Assembly (NCBI RefSeq): GCF_000003855.2
Contig: NW_003101664.1
Span: 992,878 to 1,056,877 of the forward strand
Reading direction: 5' to 3'
Length of the DNA stretch: 64,000 bases
Source of the DNA: Blastomyces gilchristii SLH14081
Taxonomy: Eukaryota; Ascomycota; Eurotiomycetes; Onygenales; Ajellomycetaceae
Shown one piece after another: positions 46,267 to 59,408 of this stretch. The notes under the pieces were generated by a model. That model was not told where the DNA came from. It saw nothing but the letters and a program-made list of their open reading frames with translations, and made no database searches. Every line of letters begins with the position of its first letter. Position 1 is the first letter of the stretch. A program made the position numbers and the translations under genes.

Positions 46267-46965
46267 TGTCATACTGGATTAGTTAATAATAATGCTGCAA
46301 CCCGTTCAAACCGAGCCAGAGGGTCTGAGCCCGCTGAGATAATGTTTATATGGGAACCTACTCCTCCTTTTCGAGCTGACTTCGTTTCCCTTTAATATTA
46401 TATTATGTATATATATTCCTTTTCAGCCACGATGATCTTCTTAATGGATCAGAGAACAGACTCTAGCTGTTGGGTCTCATGGCTGAGTAGTGACAGTGAG
46501 CTTCTTCATCTGCAGAGTCAGTCTCTGAAGGTTGACTATCTGTACCTGTCAATATCAGAGGACGTCGCAGCACAACCTTGCATGACATTAACTTGAATGT
46601 CTTTCAAATTCCGGGTTGTTCCTTTACTGAACCATAGACCAAGTTTACGGCCTGGCTTGGTGACGGGTACTATACAATGGGTATAAGTCCCAACGAGCTC
46701 ACCTTTGTTGTGGAGTCGTATTGAGAGAACGCACAGGGAAGGACTTTGAAGAAGCATGAATACCTCAAATTTGAAAGCTTCATTATCATTCAACCCATCC
46801 TACAATTCCCGAATGCCTCAACGGATATTATTTAACTATTAAACGTCTAGAGATTCTTTCAAACCTATTTGCCAAAGTCAGCTTTCAATACCCCTTACGT
46901 TCCCTCTGGAATATTCTTTCAGATTCGTTCTTTCACTACGATCTCGCCAGCCATGGAATTTTGCC
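46267..46965. other. intergenic region
   Basis: Between the MITE-like element and the next gene. GC content returns to normal at about 46300. No supported ORF apart from the first exon listed next. Confidence 0.45.
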
Positions 46966-48390
46966 ATGGATTCACAATGGAACAAGGTGGGTTTTCTTTC
47001 TTGTCTATCGCGTTACTTCCTATAAGTGCGTCTATAGCAGAACCCATAGGACGGGAAATTACACTATCGGAAATCGATAATGGTTCAAATGTCCCAAGTA
47101 ATATTCGACAAGCCATATCCCCTGCCGCAGAAGCGGTCGTGGAAGTTGACTGCACTGCAACGGCTACTTAGCCGTTTCTACCAGAAGCGCAGAGATTCAC
47201 GCCATGAACACACAGGCCTCCTCTCCAGAGGCAGAGATAGATTCCCTGGCGCAGTAGACACTTCACATCACTTCCTTTATAAACGCCACAAACTTGAATC
47301 ACCACCGGGCTCGGCTCCATTAAACCTACACCCGAGAAGCCATGACCGCGATCGAAGGAGACAAAACGAAAATTCTAGTTCAAGTCTATTTGTTGAACCG
47401 TCTAGAGGGCTATGCCCTTCAACCCTATGCATTGCACTCACCGATGCCACGGATATTTCACGAAGTACAGGATTACGAAGAACAAACAGCGTTCGAAACC
47501 TGAGAGTTTTAGTGCATGAAGCAGCTATTGCCGCAAAGGCCGACATTAAGGCTACTTGTAATACGAGTACAGTGTCTGTCCCCGAAATGCCGACGAAATT
47601 CTTAATAGATTTTCTCGAGGGTAGGGCTGCAATCGAAAACTTGGACCATTTCAATGCTTTTCTCATTGTCAGCACTACGGCCCAAGGAGATCGTGTCCTC
47701 TACGCATCGGAGGGCCTATGGTCAGGTGAAGATTTCGAAAATGAAGAACACTTCTTGCATCACAAACGCGCGCTGGACCAAACGAACGATATTATCACCG
47801 AGATCGCCGACGATGGGAGCGAGCGGATGCATCTTATGCTATTCGGAGGACTCCCATCTACAGGAGGGCGCACCGGCCTTGTTCTCGCATCACTCATCGA
47901 CGTAACCAATTTTCTCGACGCCCTCACTTATAGTGATCTCGAAATTGACGTCCTTATACGGCATATCAATTCCACGAGTCCCCAGGATGTAGGCCCAGAA
48001 AACAAACCGGAAAATCCATCAGAGACCTCGGACGTCATGCGGCAGCTGGTAAATCATGTCGCTAAAAGTATCCTGGCGCTTTACAAAGATTACTTCATCC
48101 TCTCCCAGTCTGCGAATGCGCCGGGGTTTTATGAGATTTCCCATGTTTCGCCTAACCTCTACGTCGATGGGGAATATGTGACTGGCCACCTGAGTCATAC
48201 TCCGCAAGACGTGATAAGTCGAATTAGCCTAATGATGGGGCAAGGCAAACGCTTTTTTCTCGAAGTTAAATGGGGCAGTCATGGGAGAGAAAAGCGACTG
48301 TATTGTATCCCTATGTTGAGTATGGGTCGCCGGCGCTGGCTCTGCATGCTGGTCGATCTAATCCATCCTATTCTGTGGCAAGAAGAATAG
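46966..48390 (+). CDS. conserved fungal protein with PAS-like domains
   Basis: Two exons, join(46966..46986,47050..48390), 453 aa. The 21-nt first exon gives MDSQWNK and splices (donor GTGGGT, acceptor CATAG) to DGKLHYRKSIMVQMSQVIFD. The next ATG at 47080 would give a shorter 436-aa form. After a basic, Ser-rich region (SRGRDRFPG.. RDRRRQNENS), residues about 205-320 read like a PAS fold: FNAFLIVSTTAQGDRVLYAS, then RMHLMLFGGLPSTGGRTGLV and ASLIDVT. A second possible PAS-like unit follows (LYKDYFILSQSANAPGFYEI, then FFLEVKWGSHGREKRLYCIP). This is only a fold impression. No effector domain is seen. Possibly a regulator, function unknown. Confidence 0.65.
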
Positions 48391-48912
48391 ACGAAATGTC
48401 CAGCACGGCTCCTGGACACATCGATAAATTTCAGTCTCATAGAGAGAAAGTCCCAAATGTAGATGAACCGGGCACAGCGTTGTTCCCCTGAATGTGCATG
48501 GGCTAAACATGGCACGACGTCACCGCGATAAGCTTCGTGCCGAGAAGAACCTTGAACCAGCAAACTTTAGCCTTGTTGTTCTTCACCATCAATGATTACA
48601 CAGCTTCCTCTTGCAATTTCGATTCAAAAATGCCCATGTCATTTATCCCGACTTTCTCCACTTCTTTCACTTTACTATTTCCCTGATTTTGTGGGTCAAA
48701 TTGCGAGTGCGTCACAATATTATACCTCCATTCGCTGCCCCTCATCGCACCCCACACCTCTGCATTTTGTCTAGCTATGTGTTTATCAAACCTAGATGAA
48801 ACACCAACAACACTCCTATAAATTCCTACTCACATGATTGCTGCAAAGAACCAAGAGAGAGAAGGAAAGAAGAACCATCTTCCACTTATTGCTTAATGCC
48901 ACATTGTTAAAC
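48391..48912. other. intergenic region, no gene seen
   Basis: About 520 bp between two plus-strand genes; probably the promoter of the arabinitol dehydrogenase gene. No ORF supported. Confidence 0.5.
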
Positions 48913-50184
48913 ATGCCCAACTTCACCGCGCCTTCCAAGCCAAATATAGGAGTTTATACCAACCCAAACCATGATCTCTGGGTGGCAGAAGCCCAACCAT
49001 CTGTTGAGGATGTGGCCTCTGGAAAGAGCCTGAAGCCTGGCGAAGTCACAATTGAGGTCCGAAGCACAGGTATTTGTGGGTATGTGAGAGTACCATCCGC
49101 AAGCGCTTATATGCAATCAGCATATGGACAACTGTCAAACGCCATCCCCCCCTTCACTATGACAAAATTTAACTAACCATAAACATTCCCTCTCAGCTCC
49201 GACGTCCATTTCTGGCATGCCGGCTGCATAGGACCCATGGTCGTAACGGACAACCATATCCTCGGCCACGAGTCCGCCGGCACAATCCTTGCCGTCAGCC
49301 CTGAGGTCACCTCCCTAAAGCCCGGCGACCGCGTCGCCATCGAGCCTAATATCATCTGCAACGAGTGCGAACCATGCCTTACAGGTCGTTACAACGGCTG
49401 CGAACATGTGCGCTTCCTATCCACACCACCCGTCGACGGACTGCTTCGCCGCTATGTCAACCACCCGGCCATCTGGTGCCATAAGATTGGGGATATGGAC
49501 TTCGAAGACGGTGCACTACTGGAGCCGCTTAGTGTGGCGCTCGCGGCGGTTGAGCGGGCTGGTTTGCGGCTGGGCGATGCTGTGGCTGTGGCCGGGGCAG
49601 GACCGATTGGTCTTGTTACGCTACTCTGTGTGCGGGCGGCGGGGGCTACTCCTATTGTCATCACGGACATTGATGAGGGACGGTTGAGATTTGCGAAACA
49701 CCTGGTGCCGGATGTGCGGACGTATCGGGTGCGGTTAGGTGATTCGCCTGAGACGACGGCAGCTGGAATCATAAACGAAATGAATGATGGGGTGGAATGT
49801 GAAGCTGATACGCTACGGCCGTCACTTGTGATTGAGTGTACGGGCGTTGAGAGCAGTGTTGCTGCGGCAATTTGGAGTGTGAAGTTTGGTGGTAAAGTGT
49901 TTGTGGTTGGCGTTGGGAAGAATGAGATGACGATTCCGTTCATGCGGGTCAGCACTTTTGAAATTGACCTGCAATATCAATATCGGTATTGCAACACGTG
50001 GCCCCGGGCTATACGGCTGGTGCGCAATGGAGTGATCGACTTGAAGAAGCTAGTTACCCATCGTTTTACTCTGGAGGATGCTGTAAAGGCATTTCAAACA
50101 GCTGCGGATCCGAAAACGGGGGCTATCAAGGTGCAAATAATGAGCTCTGAAGAGGATGTTAAGGCTGCGAATATTGGCGCATAA
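48913..50184 (+). CDS. ladA: L-arabinitol 4-dehydrogenase (zinc MDR family)
   Basis: Two exons, join(48913..49079,49197..50184), 384 aa, the usual length for fungal LAD. The splice rebuilds the catalytic-zinc motif [13 protein letters not shown]. Then come GHESAG with the second zinc ligand, GDRVAIEP, and four structural-zinc cysteines in [15 protein letters not shown]. Also present are [16 protein letters not shown] and the Rossmann motif GAGPIGLV with TDIDEGRL, whose Asp favours NAD. The family oxidises L-arabinitol to L-xylulose in the fungal pentose pathway. Xylitol or sorbitol dehydrogenases are close relatives, so the substrate call is less firm than the fold. The ATG at 48913 ([15 protein letters not shown]) is preferred to the in-frame ATG at 48838. 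It converges with the next gene, 186 bp away. Confidence 0.86.
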
Positions 50185-50370
50185 GGGGCTCTGCTTATTT
50201 CGAATGGCTACAGCGTGATATCCTTTCGGGGCATTGCACTATCATTCAATACAGTCCAGATATAAACCTGAAGGGAACCCATGAGTATGTACAGGAGTTC
50301 GCCAACAATCATGCATCCAGTGGGCAACTAGTTAGCCTGCAGCAAGAAACCATGCGGTTCAATAATATCC

Positions 50371-51589
50371 CTAATTCCCTTGGCTAAGCTCCCCTCTAAG
50401 GTTCTTATACACAACCTCTTCAATTTTATCCGCAACCTCGACCGCAAGCGGATCAACAGGAGGGAGGTAATGGAAAAACAACCCAGCGCAAATGCCAGAA
50501 TTCCGATCAAGCCACTAGATTTACACCCAACATATATCAGCAAACGAAAGCCCCATGTATGTACGAAGCAGAATAATGATAACGTCAAGAATATAAAAGA
50601 GAGATAGTGAAGGAAAGGATCCCAACATACCCAAAACATATTAGTAAGTCCACCACCACCAACGCAATTCGCCGGCCTCATACCAGGCACATCGTCAAGG
50701 TTAATGCAGACAGTAAGGCCCATGGTCACCACTTTCCCCGTGGTCAGACTCCTATTCAACCTCTGGCCGCCGGGGGTATTAAATAAGTCGTTTATGAGCT
50801 TCTTATCCTCTAGCTGCGGCTTGAAGATCTGCTCCACGCTTTCGGGTTTCAGCACGCTCCCACCGCCGGCAAGCAGCGTTGCTAGCAGCGTGGTGTACTC
50901 GCGCGTTGTGGAGTAGAGGCCCGTACCCCCTAGACAGTCGGTTGCGGGAATGGGGTATATGGGAACCGGCATAGGGGTGAATTTTCCCTCGGCATTACGG
51001 GAGCTGATTTCGACTCGACGGGCGGCGAAATTGGGGATGTTTTCGGGGCGGAAAGTTGTGGATTTTAATCCCAGCTTGTCGTGGATGTTTTCTTTCATGA
51101 ACTCTTCGAGGGTTTGTTTGGATACCACTTCCACCTATTAAAAAGGGGGGGCGTGTTAGACAGGGAATATCACCCCGGAAATCTCAGTCCGCTGGGGGGG
51201 GGGGCTAACCGCTCGACCAGCCCAGTCAACACCAGGGCCATATGCCCAGTTTTCCCCTGGCTCGAAAAGGAGTGGTTGTCGGTATTGCTCCTAGTACGCT
51301 AGTTAGTAAACTGTTTATCACATTTTCCTCAGGCAGGATAGCTGCGTTGTATACATAAGAACCATCCATCTTGGTAGTATCCCGCCTCTGGTAGGCATTC
51401 CACTTCTGCAAATTCTCACGGGTAAGATGATAAGCAAACCCACTTGAATGCGTAAGGAGCCTCCTTAAAGTGAGCTTCTTCGACGCTTTCCGAACAATCG
51501 GTTTCCCTAAACAAAAAACCAAATACCTAAGTAAGTAAAACAATTGCACGAGTTAACCCTGTGCCTCACATCCCTTCTTACTCTTGTAA

Positions 51590-51623
<34 letters not shown>

Positions 51624-52113
51624 TCCAAAGACATTTAATTTATTATCTTACCATCCTCCTCAAATCCCTCCAGAATCTCCAGCTCCGCCAACTCTGGTAC
51701 AACTTTCCCCACATCGTCGTCCAGGGTTATCAGCCCTCGCTCCACCGCCACCATCACAGCAACCGCTGTGAACACTTTGGTCATTGACGCGGTGTAGAAG
51801 GGGGTATCTTCCGTCACGGCCTCGCCGGACCCGTCTACCTTGGTATTGCCATGGCTGGATGAGTAGAGGACCTTTCCTGTAATTGGGAGTTGTGCGTAGA
51901 ATGTGGTTAGTAGAGATGGTAAACACATACATAGGAGAACAATGGAGATGGGCTTGTTTTTTTTTTTTTTTTTTTTTTTTTTTCTCCTTTTTTTAATAAG
52001 TAAGTTAACCACTTACCAGCCTGATCAACAGCCCTGAAAGTGACGGCGGGGAATGGTGTCGTCGTCGACTTTGAGGCGTATTCTTCAAATATCTTGTTGA
52101 TTTCTGTCGACAT
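50371..52113 (-). CDS. beta-lactamase-fold serine hydrolase (class C-like esterase/transesterase)
   Basis: Six exons on the minus strand: 52017..52113, 51652..51876, 51355..51506, 51210..51290, 50631..51134 and 50371..50514, 400 aa, all in phase. The nucleophile motif SxxK is SMTK in FYTASMTKVFTAVAVM. A Tyr motif lies in FEPGENWAYGPGVDWAGRA, and LLTHSSGFAY is conserved in the family. The C-terminus reads MFWWLDRNSGICAGLFFHYL then PPVDPLAVEVADKIEEVVYK, with stop at 50371. A simple ORF that reads through the last intron gives a false hydrophobic tail. Relatives include EstB-type esterases and LovD-like acyltransferases. There is no signal peptide, so it is probably cytosolic. Two introns carry simple repeats (an A-run in intron 1, AAT repeats in intron 2). 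No biosynthetic cluster surrounds it. Confidence 0.85.
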
Positions 52114-53582
52114 GCTTTTTGGTTATTTTTTTATTTTTATTTTTATTTTTATTTTTTTTCTCTCTGGTTTTCGTAGATTTGTCTAGGTTTCCCACAGCCT
52201 GGTTATGGGAGGGGAGGGTATAACTATATAAACAAACACCTCCACCGTTGGAGAGATATCTCCCCGCCTTCAAGAGCAGTCAGCTATCCCCGACTACTAG
52301 TTAACTAGTGCTATCGGTAGCTCCATTCTCCCCGCCTTCGAGGCCAGTGTGAACCCCGCTATTATTGCATCTTCTCGCAGGAACTGAGCTGAGTGAGTGT
52401 GCATGTCATGTAGATGATGGGTTCGATAGGTTCAACAAATCGTCCAGACCACCCCAATTGTCACCCGTATCTCGCTGCGTAGAGCTCGTATCTAGGAGTT
52501 TGCTCCGCAGGGCCTCCTGTCGCTGATTTGCCTGAGTACAGTTACCGCTCGAGTTGACGGACCCGCGGATCATAGGAAGCTCTTTAAGTTAGACCGTCAG
52601 TTGGAACAGTCCATTGATGAGGAAAACAAATCTAGAGCAATAAAAAATACAAAATAAGGGAGGGCGTAGGTAGGGAATCCTGATATCCTGAAATCATTGA
52701 ATGGTATACCTAAAAGAGCTTTTTCAATTCAACCTAATAAAAACAGACGCACCCGACCAGCCAAATGTTGTCCCTTTGTTAGTTCCCCTTTCTTTTCCTT
52801 TTTGTGCACGCCTACCCAAAATTAAAACACCAAATTCAAAGAAAATCAACGAGCTATCCCACCGAACGGGGATAGGAAGAGTCATGGTCATGAAGTAGTA
52901 TGCCCGTCTCAGAAGGTTTTTTTTTTTTTTCCTGGTCGAATAATGGATTTTCGGCTAGCCTTGAGGCATGAAAGTAATCGTTGAAAAGACTGCGAAAGGA
53001 AATAACAAAACCAAGAACGGAAATGTCCAAAGAACAAACAGCCAAGTGAAAGAGAAAGCCATCCCATCCGAATTAACACCCCGGGCCAGAACATATCCGA
53101 CCTACGTATGAAGACTAAATACTAAATACCAAAACTATACCGAAACAATCAAACGCAGAAACAGAAAAAGGACACGGTCAAAGGGAATAACACAAGAGTG
53201 AGAAGAAAAAGAATTATTTTTTTTCACCACCCATCATGCTCTCTGATTCCCGACATGTGCGCCGTAGCCCATCTGTTCGCCCTCCCCAACCTGACGGGGG
53301 TCTGGTTTGAAAGTTTTGTTGGGGGTTAGGAGGGATTCAAAGGAAACTTCCTAACTCGCGTCAAGAACGCCCGCTTACCCGTGGGTTCGCCATCGTTCAG
53401 AAACATCATCGAAATAAACTTGCATATCGTACACTCCTAACCTACTAGATGCATATGCATTCCAGTTCAGCGCCAACTTCCCCAATCGGCCATGCTGTCG
53501 TATGATGCCTTGTTTTCTCTCATGTGCGTGGTTGTAGATTTCTCTTTTAGTCATGACACGGTTCAGATGACGTGGATGGCGA
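52114..53582. other. intergenic region, no gene seen
   Basis: About 1.5 kb between two minus-strand genes. It includes a (TTTTTA)n-like run near 52125-52158 and T/A tracts near 52917-52931 and 53216-53225. No ORF supported. Confidence 0.5.
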
Positions 53583-55318
53583 TCATGATGTGGAGGATGA
53601 TGTTGCCTCTGTTCCTTCTACGGCAACGGCAGCATATGAGGGAGCCGCTAAATGTGGTCCGCGTGGGTGGGGATCAATGGCAGCGGTCCGCCTCTCAACT
53701 TTTAGCTGCTTGGCAGTCATGATGTTATCGATGTTCGCTTCGTAGGCTTCCGGGTGTGGGGTGCTAGTGCCAGATTCATCTACCACGTCGGTAGCTCCGC
53801 CGTCGTCGCCGTGCATTTCGATCACGGCGTTCCGGATTTCACGGGTAACTCCCTTGAAAGCATCCATGCCGGCCTTCTCAGCGGCGTGCACGTGGGTTTG
53901 GTGTTTGCCGCCTTGTTCAGTGCGGTGGAGGTAGGAGCGCACGAAGAAGCGGACAAAGAGGAAGGTCAGAGGCAGGAGGTAGATGACGTTGAGCGAGACC
54001 GCGAAGGCTTGACCAGTGGTATCTAGGCAGGTGAAGGTGCGAGGCTCCAAGCCACTCCGGATTTCCTGCTTCCCAAGAACAGCCTGGGCTGCTTGACCTC
54101 CATCTACGCCAAATAGTTTTCCATCCGTATTGAGGACGTTTTCGGCAACACCTTGAGCTCCAGCCGCGCGAAGAGCCAGCTTTTTGAGCCAAGGACCCAT
54201 ACCACCAGCAGTGCTGTTTGGCGCGGCAGCCACGGCACCGGGTATGGCGGAAGCGAGGGGTCTCATAGCAACCGGATGCGGAACAGTAACTGGGAATGTA
54301 TAGGAAATGAAAAGATAGGAAGCGGCCAAGGTAGTGCCAATCAAGAACTGGGTGATCTGCATGGTGGTTAGACTGCGCTTGATGCCAACAGGCACTCGAA
54401 CGGATAGTGCAGTCAATGTGTAATAGAAATACTATTTGAAAAAAAAAAAAAAAAAAATCGGTTAGTTTTAGACAGCCGTTCTATCCCAATTGATATAGCA
54501 AATAATCGGATAAATATGGGAAATGGTGGCAAGGCTTGGAAGTAAGAAATACGTACCATCATAGCGTGAATGGCAGAGTTGAAGAGGGCGAAGATCCAAA
54601 TAGGGGCGGCCATGTATCTAATTCCAGCCCACATACACATCATTGCGCCAGCGTGGTGATAGGTCTGGAGAGTTGAACTATTTTTTCCCTTGGCCAGGAT
54701 GATGGCGGTGTCGAGAACCTCATAGAACTTGGAAAGATAGAAAAGCCAGCCGAAGAAGGCCAATCCTTGATTCCAAAGGCGGCCGAGGTCTGTGGGATCA
54801 GGAACACCCTCTGGGCTTAGTGTGTATAGCGGGCTGGTCATAGTCCATTTTTCAGCGTTGCGATCATACACAGCAGCATTGCCCATGCCACGGGGCCCGT
54901 TGATTTTGCAGAGCATATCGACGATCCTCACGAGGTTGTGCTTTTCAGTTCGTTCAGGCCAAGAGAGGTAGAAGGTGCGGACCATGCCGACAAAAGTCCA
55001 AAGAGAGTAGATGGTCAGGAAGATATTGTGGAGGATGACAAAGAGCTTGAAGGCTCTCGTCTTGCTAAAGGCCCATGGTTTGTTACCCCTCTGTTTATTG
55101 ACATAGTTCATTGCGACGACGGTTGTAGCATAGATGGCGGCAACGGTCAGGGGGACCTGGGGTTCTAGAAGCTTGCGATAGAGGCTTGTGGAGATGTTGA
55201 AGGGTTGATTCCATGTGCGCTCAGCAACTGTGGGCGGTGGGATGGTCTCTGGGAGAGGAGAAGGAGGGAACTTGAAAAAAGAGGCGGGAGGGAGGCGTAT
55301 ATGGACGGAGGCACTCAT
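53583..55318 (-). CDS. ELO-family fatty acid elongase
   Basis: Two exons on the minus strand: 54557..55318 and 53583..54431, 536 aa. Several membrane segments are visible (VPLTVAAIYATTVVAMNYV, LFVILHNIFLTIYSLWTFVG, IWIFALFNSAIHAMM-YFYYTL, ITQFLIGTTLAASYLFISY, AVSLNVIYLLPLTFLFVRFF). The signature is KFYEVLDTAI then LQTYHHAGAMMCMWAGIRYM. The histidine box is QTYHH, with Gln where HxxHH members have the first His. ELO enzymes condense malonyl-CoA with acyl-CoA in the ER. The QxxHH form resembles polyunsaturated-chain elongases I recall, so chain specificity is open. A long poorly conserved Ala/Gly-rich loop and hydrophilic C-terminus make it larger than the usual 300-350 aa. The intron has branch CTAAC and a poly-T tract. 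Confidence 0.87.
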
Positions 55319-57007
55319 GGCTGCGGTATTGTTGGGTAGTCAATCAACAATCAACACGCGGCGAAATGAATGGTGTAGCAGAGGACGGCTCAAAGCAGCC
55401 ACCACCGAATCGAAGCTGGATGATAGATATAGTTATTTTGCTAGTTAGAGTGATAGCAATCGCGCGGTAAGTCGCAGGCAACGGTAACAGCTCTGGAAAG
55501 GTAGCAGGCAGGCAAGTTGAATGGACGAGGAAGAGGTGGAGGCGTTGAGAGCTGCGACAAAACAGATATATGGGAGGGAAAAAAAAAAAAAAGAAAGAAA
55601 AGAGAGTTGATGATGATGTTATAATATCATCATAACTTGGCAACGGTCCGTCCAGAACAAGTCAAAAGTCAAAAAGTAGGAAAAAGGAAGAACAGGAAGA
55701 ACAGGAAGAACACGGCTCAAGACAACAACAAACTAAAACAACAAATTATTGGAATAAATAAGTAAATAAGTTGGAAAAGCAGGAGCAGCGGGAGGCAATT
55801 GGGAGAAGAAAGCGAGACACACAAAGAATCGAGGAGAGATAGATAGATAGTTTTATAAGCAAGCAGGGAAGGAGAAGGAAACCAAAGAAGATATTCATTC
55901 ATTCCCCTAGATCTCCAGATCGGTCAGGAAGAGAAAAGAAAAAAGAAAAAAGAAAAGAGAAAAGAGAATATTAAGAGAGTGGGGAGGGAGGATGTCGGCG
56001 TGCTTCTTACTGCGTATCGTATCTCCATCGCGGTCTGGTCTGGTCTGGTCTGGCGGGTAAAATACGGAGTAAATATACGGGGAGAAAGAAGTTCAGGGGG
56101 ATTGGATTGGATTGGATTGGATTGGATTGGATTGGATTGGATTGTTGGGAAAAATCGCACGGCGCTCTTCCAAGGGAAACGAAACCAGGGCCCAGACTTG
56201 AGTTATTTTTGAGTATTTAGTTATTTAAGTCGCACGAAGTAACCTTGGGATTCCTGCATATCCAGTAAGTTGAGCCTGGGGTAGCGGAATAAGCAGAGAG
56301 AGAGAGGAGAGAGAGATAGTAATTTACACACCACCACCCCCCCCCAAAGAGAGAACGAGATATCGCATCCTCTTTCTTGGCTGCTGCTGCTGCTGTTGCC
56401 ACGGCGGGCAAATTTTTGGGTTTACTACAAGTATGTGTGATGATTGTGAAGATGTCCTTTCTCACTTGCAATTGGCACAGCATGAGTGAGAGTACCCCAT
56501 TATTGTTGATTGTTGAAAAGGCATGTGAATGACACTCAGAGCTACATATTGATTGCTCATTGGTGTTCAATCATGGCGATATCATTGATGTCGTTGATGT
56601 CAATGTCGCGTTTTCTGTTTCTGTTTCTGTTGATGTTTTCTTTTTTTTTTTTTGTTGAATCTAGATTGCCTTTTCGGGACTAGCGTGGTGGGCCCATTTG
56701 CCGCTCAGCCTCAGCCGCGAGTCACTTGATCTCCGCTGACTCAGCACATCCCAAACCAAACTCAGCCCTAAGGGAAAGCCCTAAATTGCCGGATTCGGAG
56801 AGAGAGAGAGAACTGATGTAATATTGTAGTAAATACTACTGCGTAACTATGTACTATACTACTTAGCTGCTTTAAATTCTTATACATTACAGGAGGTGGA
56901 AAACAAAGAAGTGTTTGTTAAATTTCATTTCTATTACTGTATCATACCTACCTGTTTCCTTTTTCTTGTTGAGCCCCGAATTAGCGTCTGGCGATTCTTG
57001 TTGAGGA
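55319..57007. other. intergenic region upstream of the elongase
   Basis: About 1.7 kb of purine-rich sequence with simple repeats, including (ATTGG)n at 56101-56144 and (GA)n near 56298-56316. The apparent minus-strand ORF 56217-56570 is low-complexity. No gene supported. The elongase promoter and 5' UTR lie at the left end. Confidence 0.5.
56101..56144. repeat. (ATTGG)n microsatellite
   Basis: Eight perfect ATTGG units plus a partial one. Confidence 0.95.
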
Positions 57008-57012
57008 CCGAG
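57008..57012. repeat. target-site duplication, left copy (CCGAG)
   Basis: Five bases directly before the TG of the 5' LTR, identical to the five bases after the CA of the 3' LTR at 62991-62995. Confidence 0.9.
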
Positions 57013-57191
57013 TGTAAGGCCTAGGGCTTAGGGCATGCTTACGTACACATCATGTGACCCACAGAAGCTGCAGTGTCTTATACTCATTCCCTGCTTCTCT
57101 ACTATCTAGTTCTCTTCTTCAAGAATCAGTAATATTACATTCTAATATGAAGCTGCTATTACTCTGATATTCATGTAATTAAGTTCTAATA
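57013..57191 (+). repeat. 5' LTR (179 bp)
   Basis: Starts TGTAAGGCCTAGGGC and ends AAGTTCTAATA. It matches the 3' LTR along its whole length with no indel; the differences are transitions. Its outer end keeps GC-rich bases (GGCC, TACGTACAC), while its inner end is fully AT-shifted. Confidence 0.95.
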
Positions 57192-59408
57192 TACTGATTC
57201 TTCTTCTTTATAATATCAGTCACAGTCTTATAGCTATAAAATCATGAAAATTTTCATCTCTTACTTCTATATCTAGCTAATAATTATTATAGTATTTATC
57301 TGTGAAATACAAAGTCTTATTAACTAAGTTAATCAACTGACTGAGTAAAACTGTATAATAATAGAAGAAAACATCTATCTTACTTAATATCTAGATACTC
57401 TGAATGAATATTCTACTAGTGAATCTTCTCTACTAAATTTTCAATCTCATTTAATTAAGATTAAATTATAAGAATCTGATATATTTAACAGATCTACAGA
57501 TATATACTTTTAACTATTTAATATAAATAATAATATCAGAGAATATTTTATCACTATAGATATCTTTAAAATAATCTTTATAATTAGCTACTTAACTCTC
57601 AAAATCTGTTAATATATTTAATATATATAAATTAATAATGATATATATGTTATTATCTGAGAAATTCTCAAAGTCTGATTATGTAATAATTACTGTAAAA
57701 TTAATACAGCTCTTACTACAGAATTACATATAAATTCTCTATAAATATAGTATAATTAATATATAATTAATTTTATTACTGATTTTAAAATATTAATAGC
57801 AGATCTTTACTGAAATAACTTAGTTATCTACTTTATATTCTATACTAAGTTAATTATATTAATTCTATAACAGATTAATTAAGCTTATTTTAATATTTAA
57901 TTTATTACTTTCACTGATTGAAAAAAAGCTGTTATCACAGCTGAAAGTTATATTATTATATTTAAATAAATGATTCTTAATAATAACTATAATAATAAAC
58001 AAATCAGATTTAATTTAATATATAATATATAAGATATATATAACTATAAGAGTGTAGCTGACTGAGTATATTCATACTTCTCTGATAGATTTTCTCACAG
58101 TATTAATAAGAACTCAGATATTATAGATACTGAATACTGAAAGTATTAGTATAAAGACTTCTGTATTTAATATAGTTATATAAGACACTGAGTTAATAAC
58201 TACTATATCTATCTGATATTAGTAGTTATAACATCTGTATATTAGAGTACTTCACTGCTTAATATAGTCTCTGATAATAAAAAAATACTTTTATACACTA
58301 TCTTATTCTGCATCTATTCAATCTTCTTAAAACTGAAAAATAAATCAGTACATTACTAGAGACAGTTATATATAAATAAATACTCTTAATTAACTTATTT
58401 ATATAATTCATTACTAATTATACTCTCTTTATATAGATTATATAATATAATATTTTTATATTATAAATTACATCTGCTCTAAATAATATTACTCAGCTTC
58501 TTTAAGATACTGATATACTTACTCTCTTAGCTATAATAGATTCAGAAGTAGAGTTTAATATTATTATTTCTGCAGTTACTGAAGCTCTGAATATTATAAA
58601 AGTTCTTATATTATATATTCTTTTAAAAGATTTTTAAGACTGAAAATATCTTACTTATCTTTATATTTATAAGATAATCTTATTAAACTCTGATAATTAA
58701 TCAATGAAATACTATTTTATCTCAATATTAATGTTATAATCTCTGATACTGAGAATACTCTGACTGTGATATACTAATTTAAATATATACTGAGATTCTG
58801 ATTATCTCTTTAACAGATTTTATATAAAATAGCTTGACAGTAATTATCTCTTATAAGAGTTAAAGAATCTTACTCTCACTGATAATATTATTTCTATTAT
58901 TATATAATTATAAATCAGTTAGAATATCTCTATTATATATCTATCTTCAGAGTTAGATAACTTCAAGAATATCTTTTACTTACTTATAGTTAACACTCTA
59001 GTCTTATACTCAGAGATAGATATGAAAATTACTCTTATAAATAATAAGTCTCTGAAAAAGAGTTCACTCTATAATATAAGTTAATCAGAACTATAACTTC
59101 TAAAAAAATATATTAAAGAAAATCTTGAGTATAAGTTTATATACTTAAGTAAGTCAGTACATATCTTCTCAGTGCTCTTTATATAGAAGAAAGATAAAAT
59201 CAAACAATTTTATATAAATTACTGAAATTTAAATACTATTATAGTTAAAAATTAATATATAATACTTTTTATATCAGAGCTTCTTAAACACTTCACTAAA
59301 ATACACTGAGTTATAAAACTAGATTTAGTTCATATATTTCATCTTTTATGAATTACAGAGAGATACAAATATCTTACAGTCTTTAAGACATAATATAATA
59401 ACTATAAA

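Noticed and set aside
50328..50630. Hydrophobic membrane tail on the beta-lactamase-fold protein
   Set aside because: It comes from reading through the last intron; splicing at 50630/50515 gives the conserved soluble C-terminus.
50371..53582. Secondary-metabolite cluster around the LovD-like hydrolase
   Set aside because: No polyketide or peptide synthase, P450 or transporter lies nearby; the neighbours are sugar-alcohol dehydrogenase and elongase.
56217..56570. 117-aa minus-strand ORF
   Set aside because: Low-complexity sequence from GA and CTG repeats, with no domain and no coding bias.
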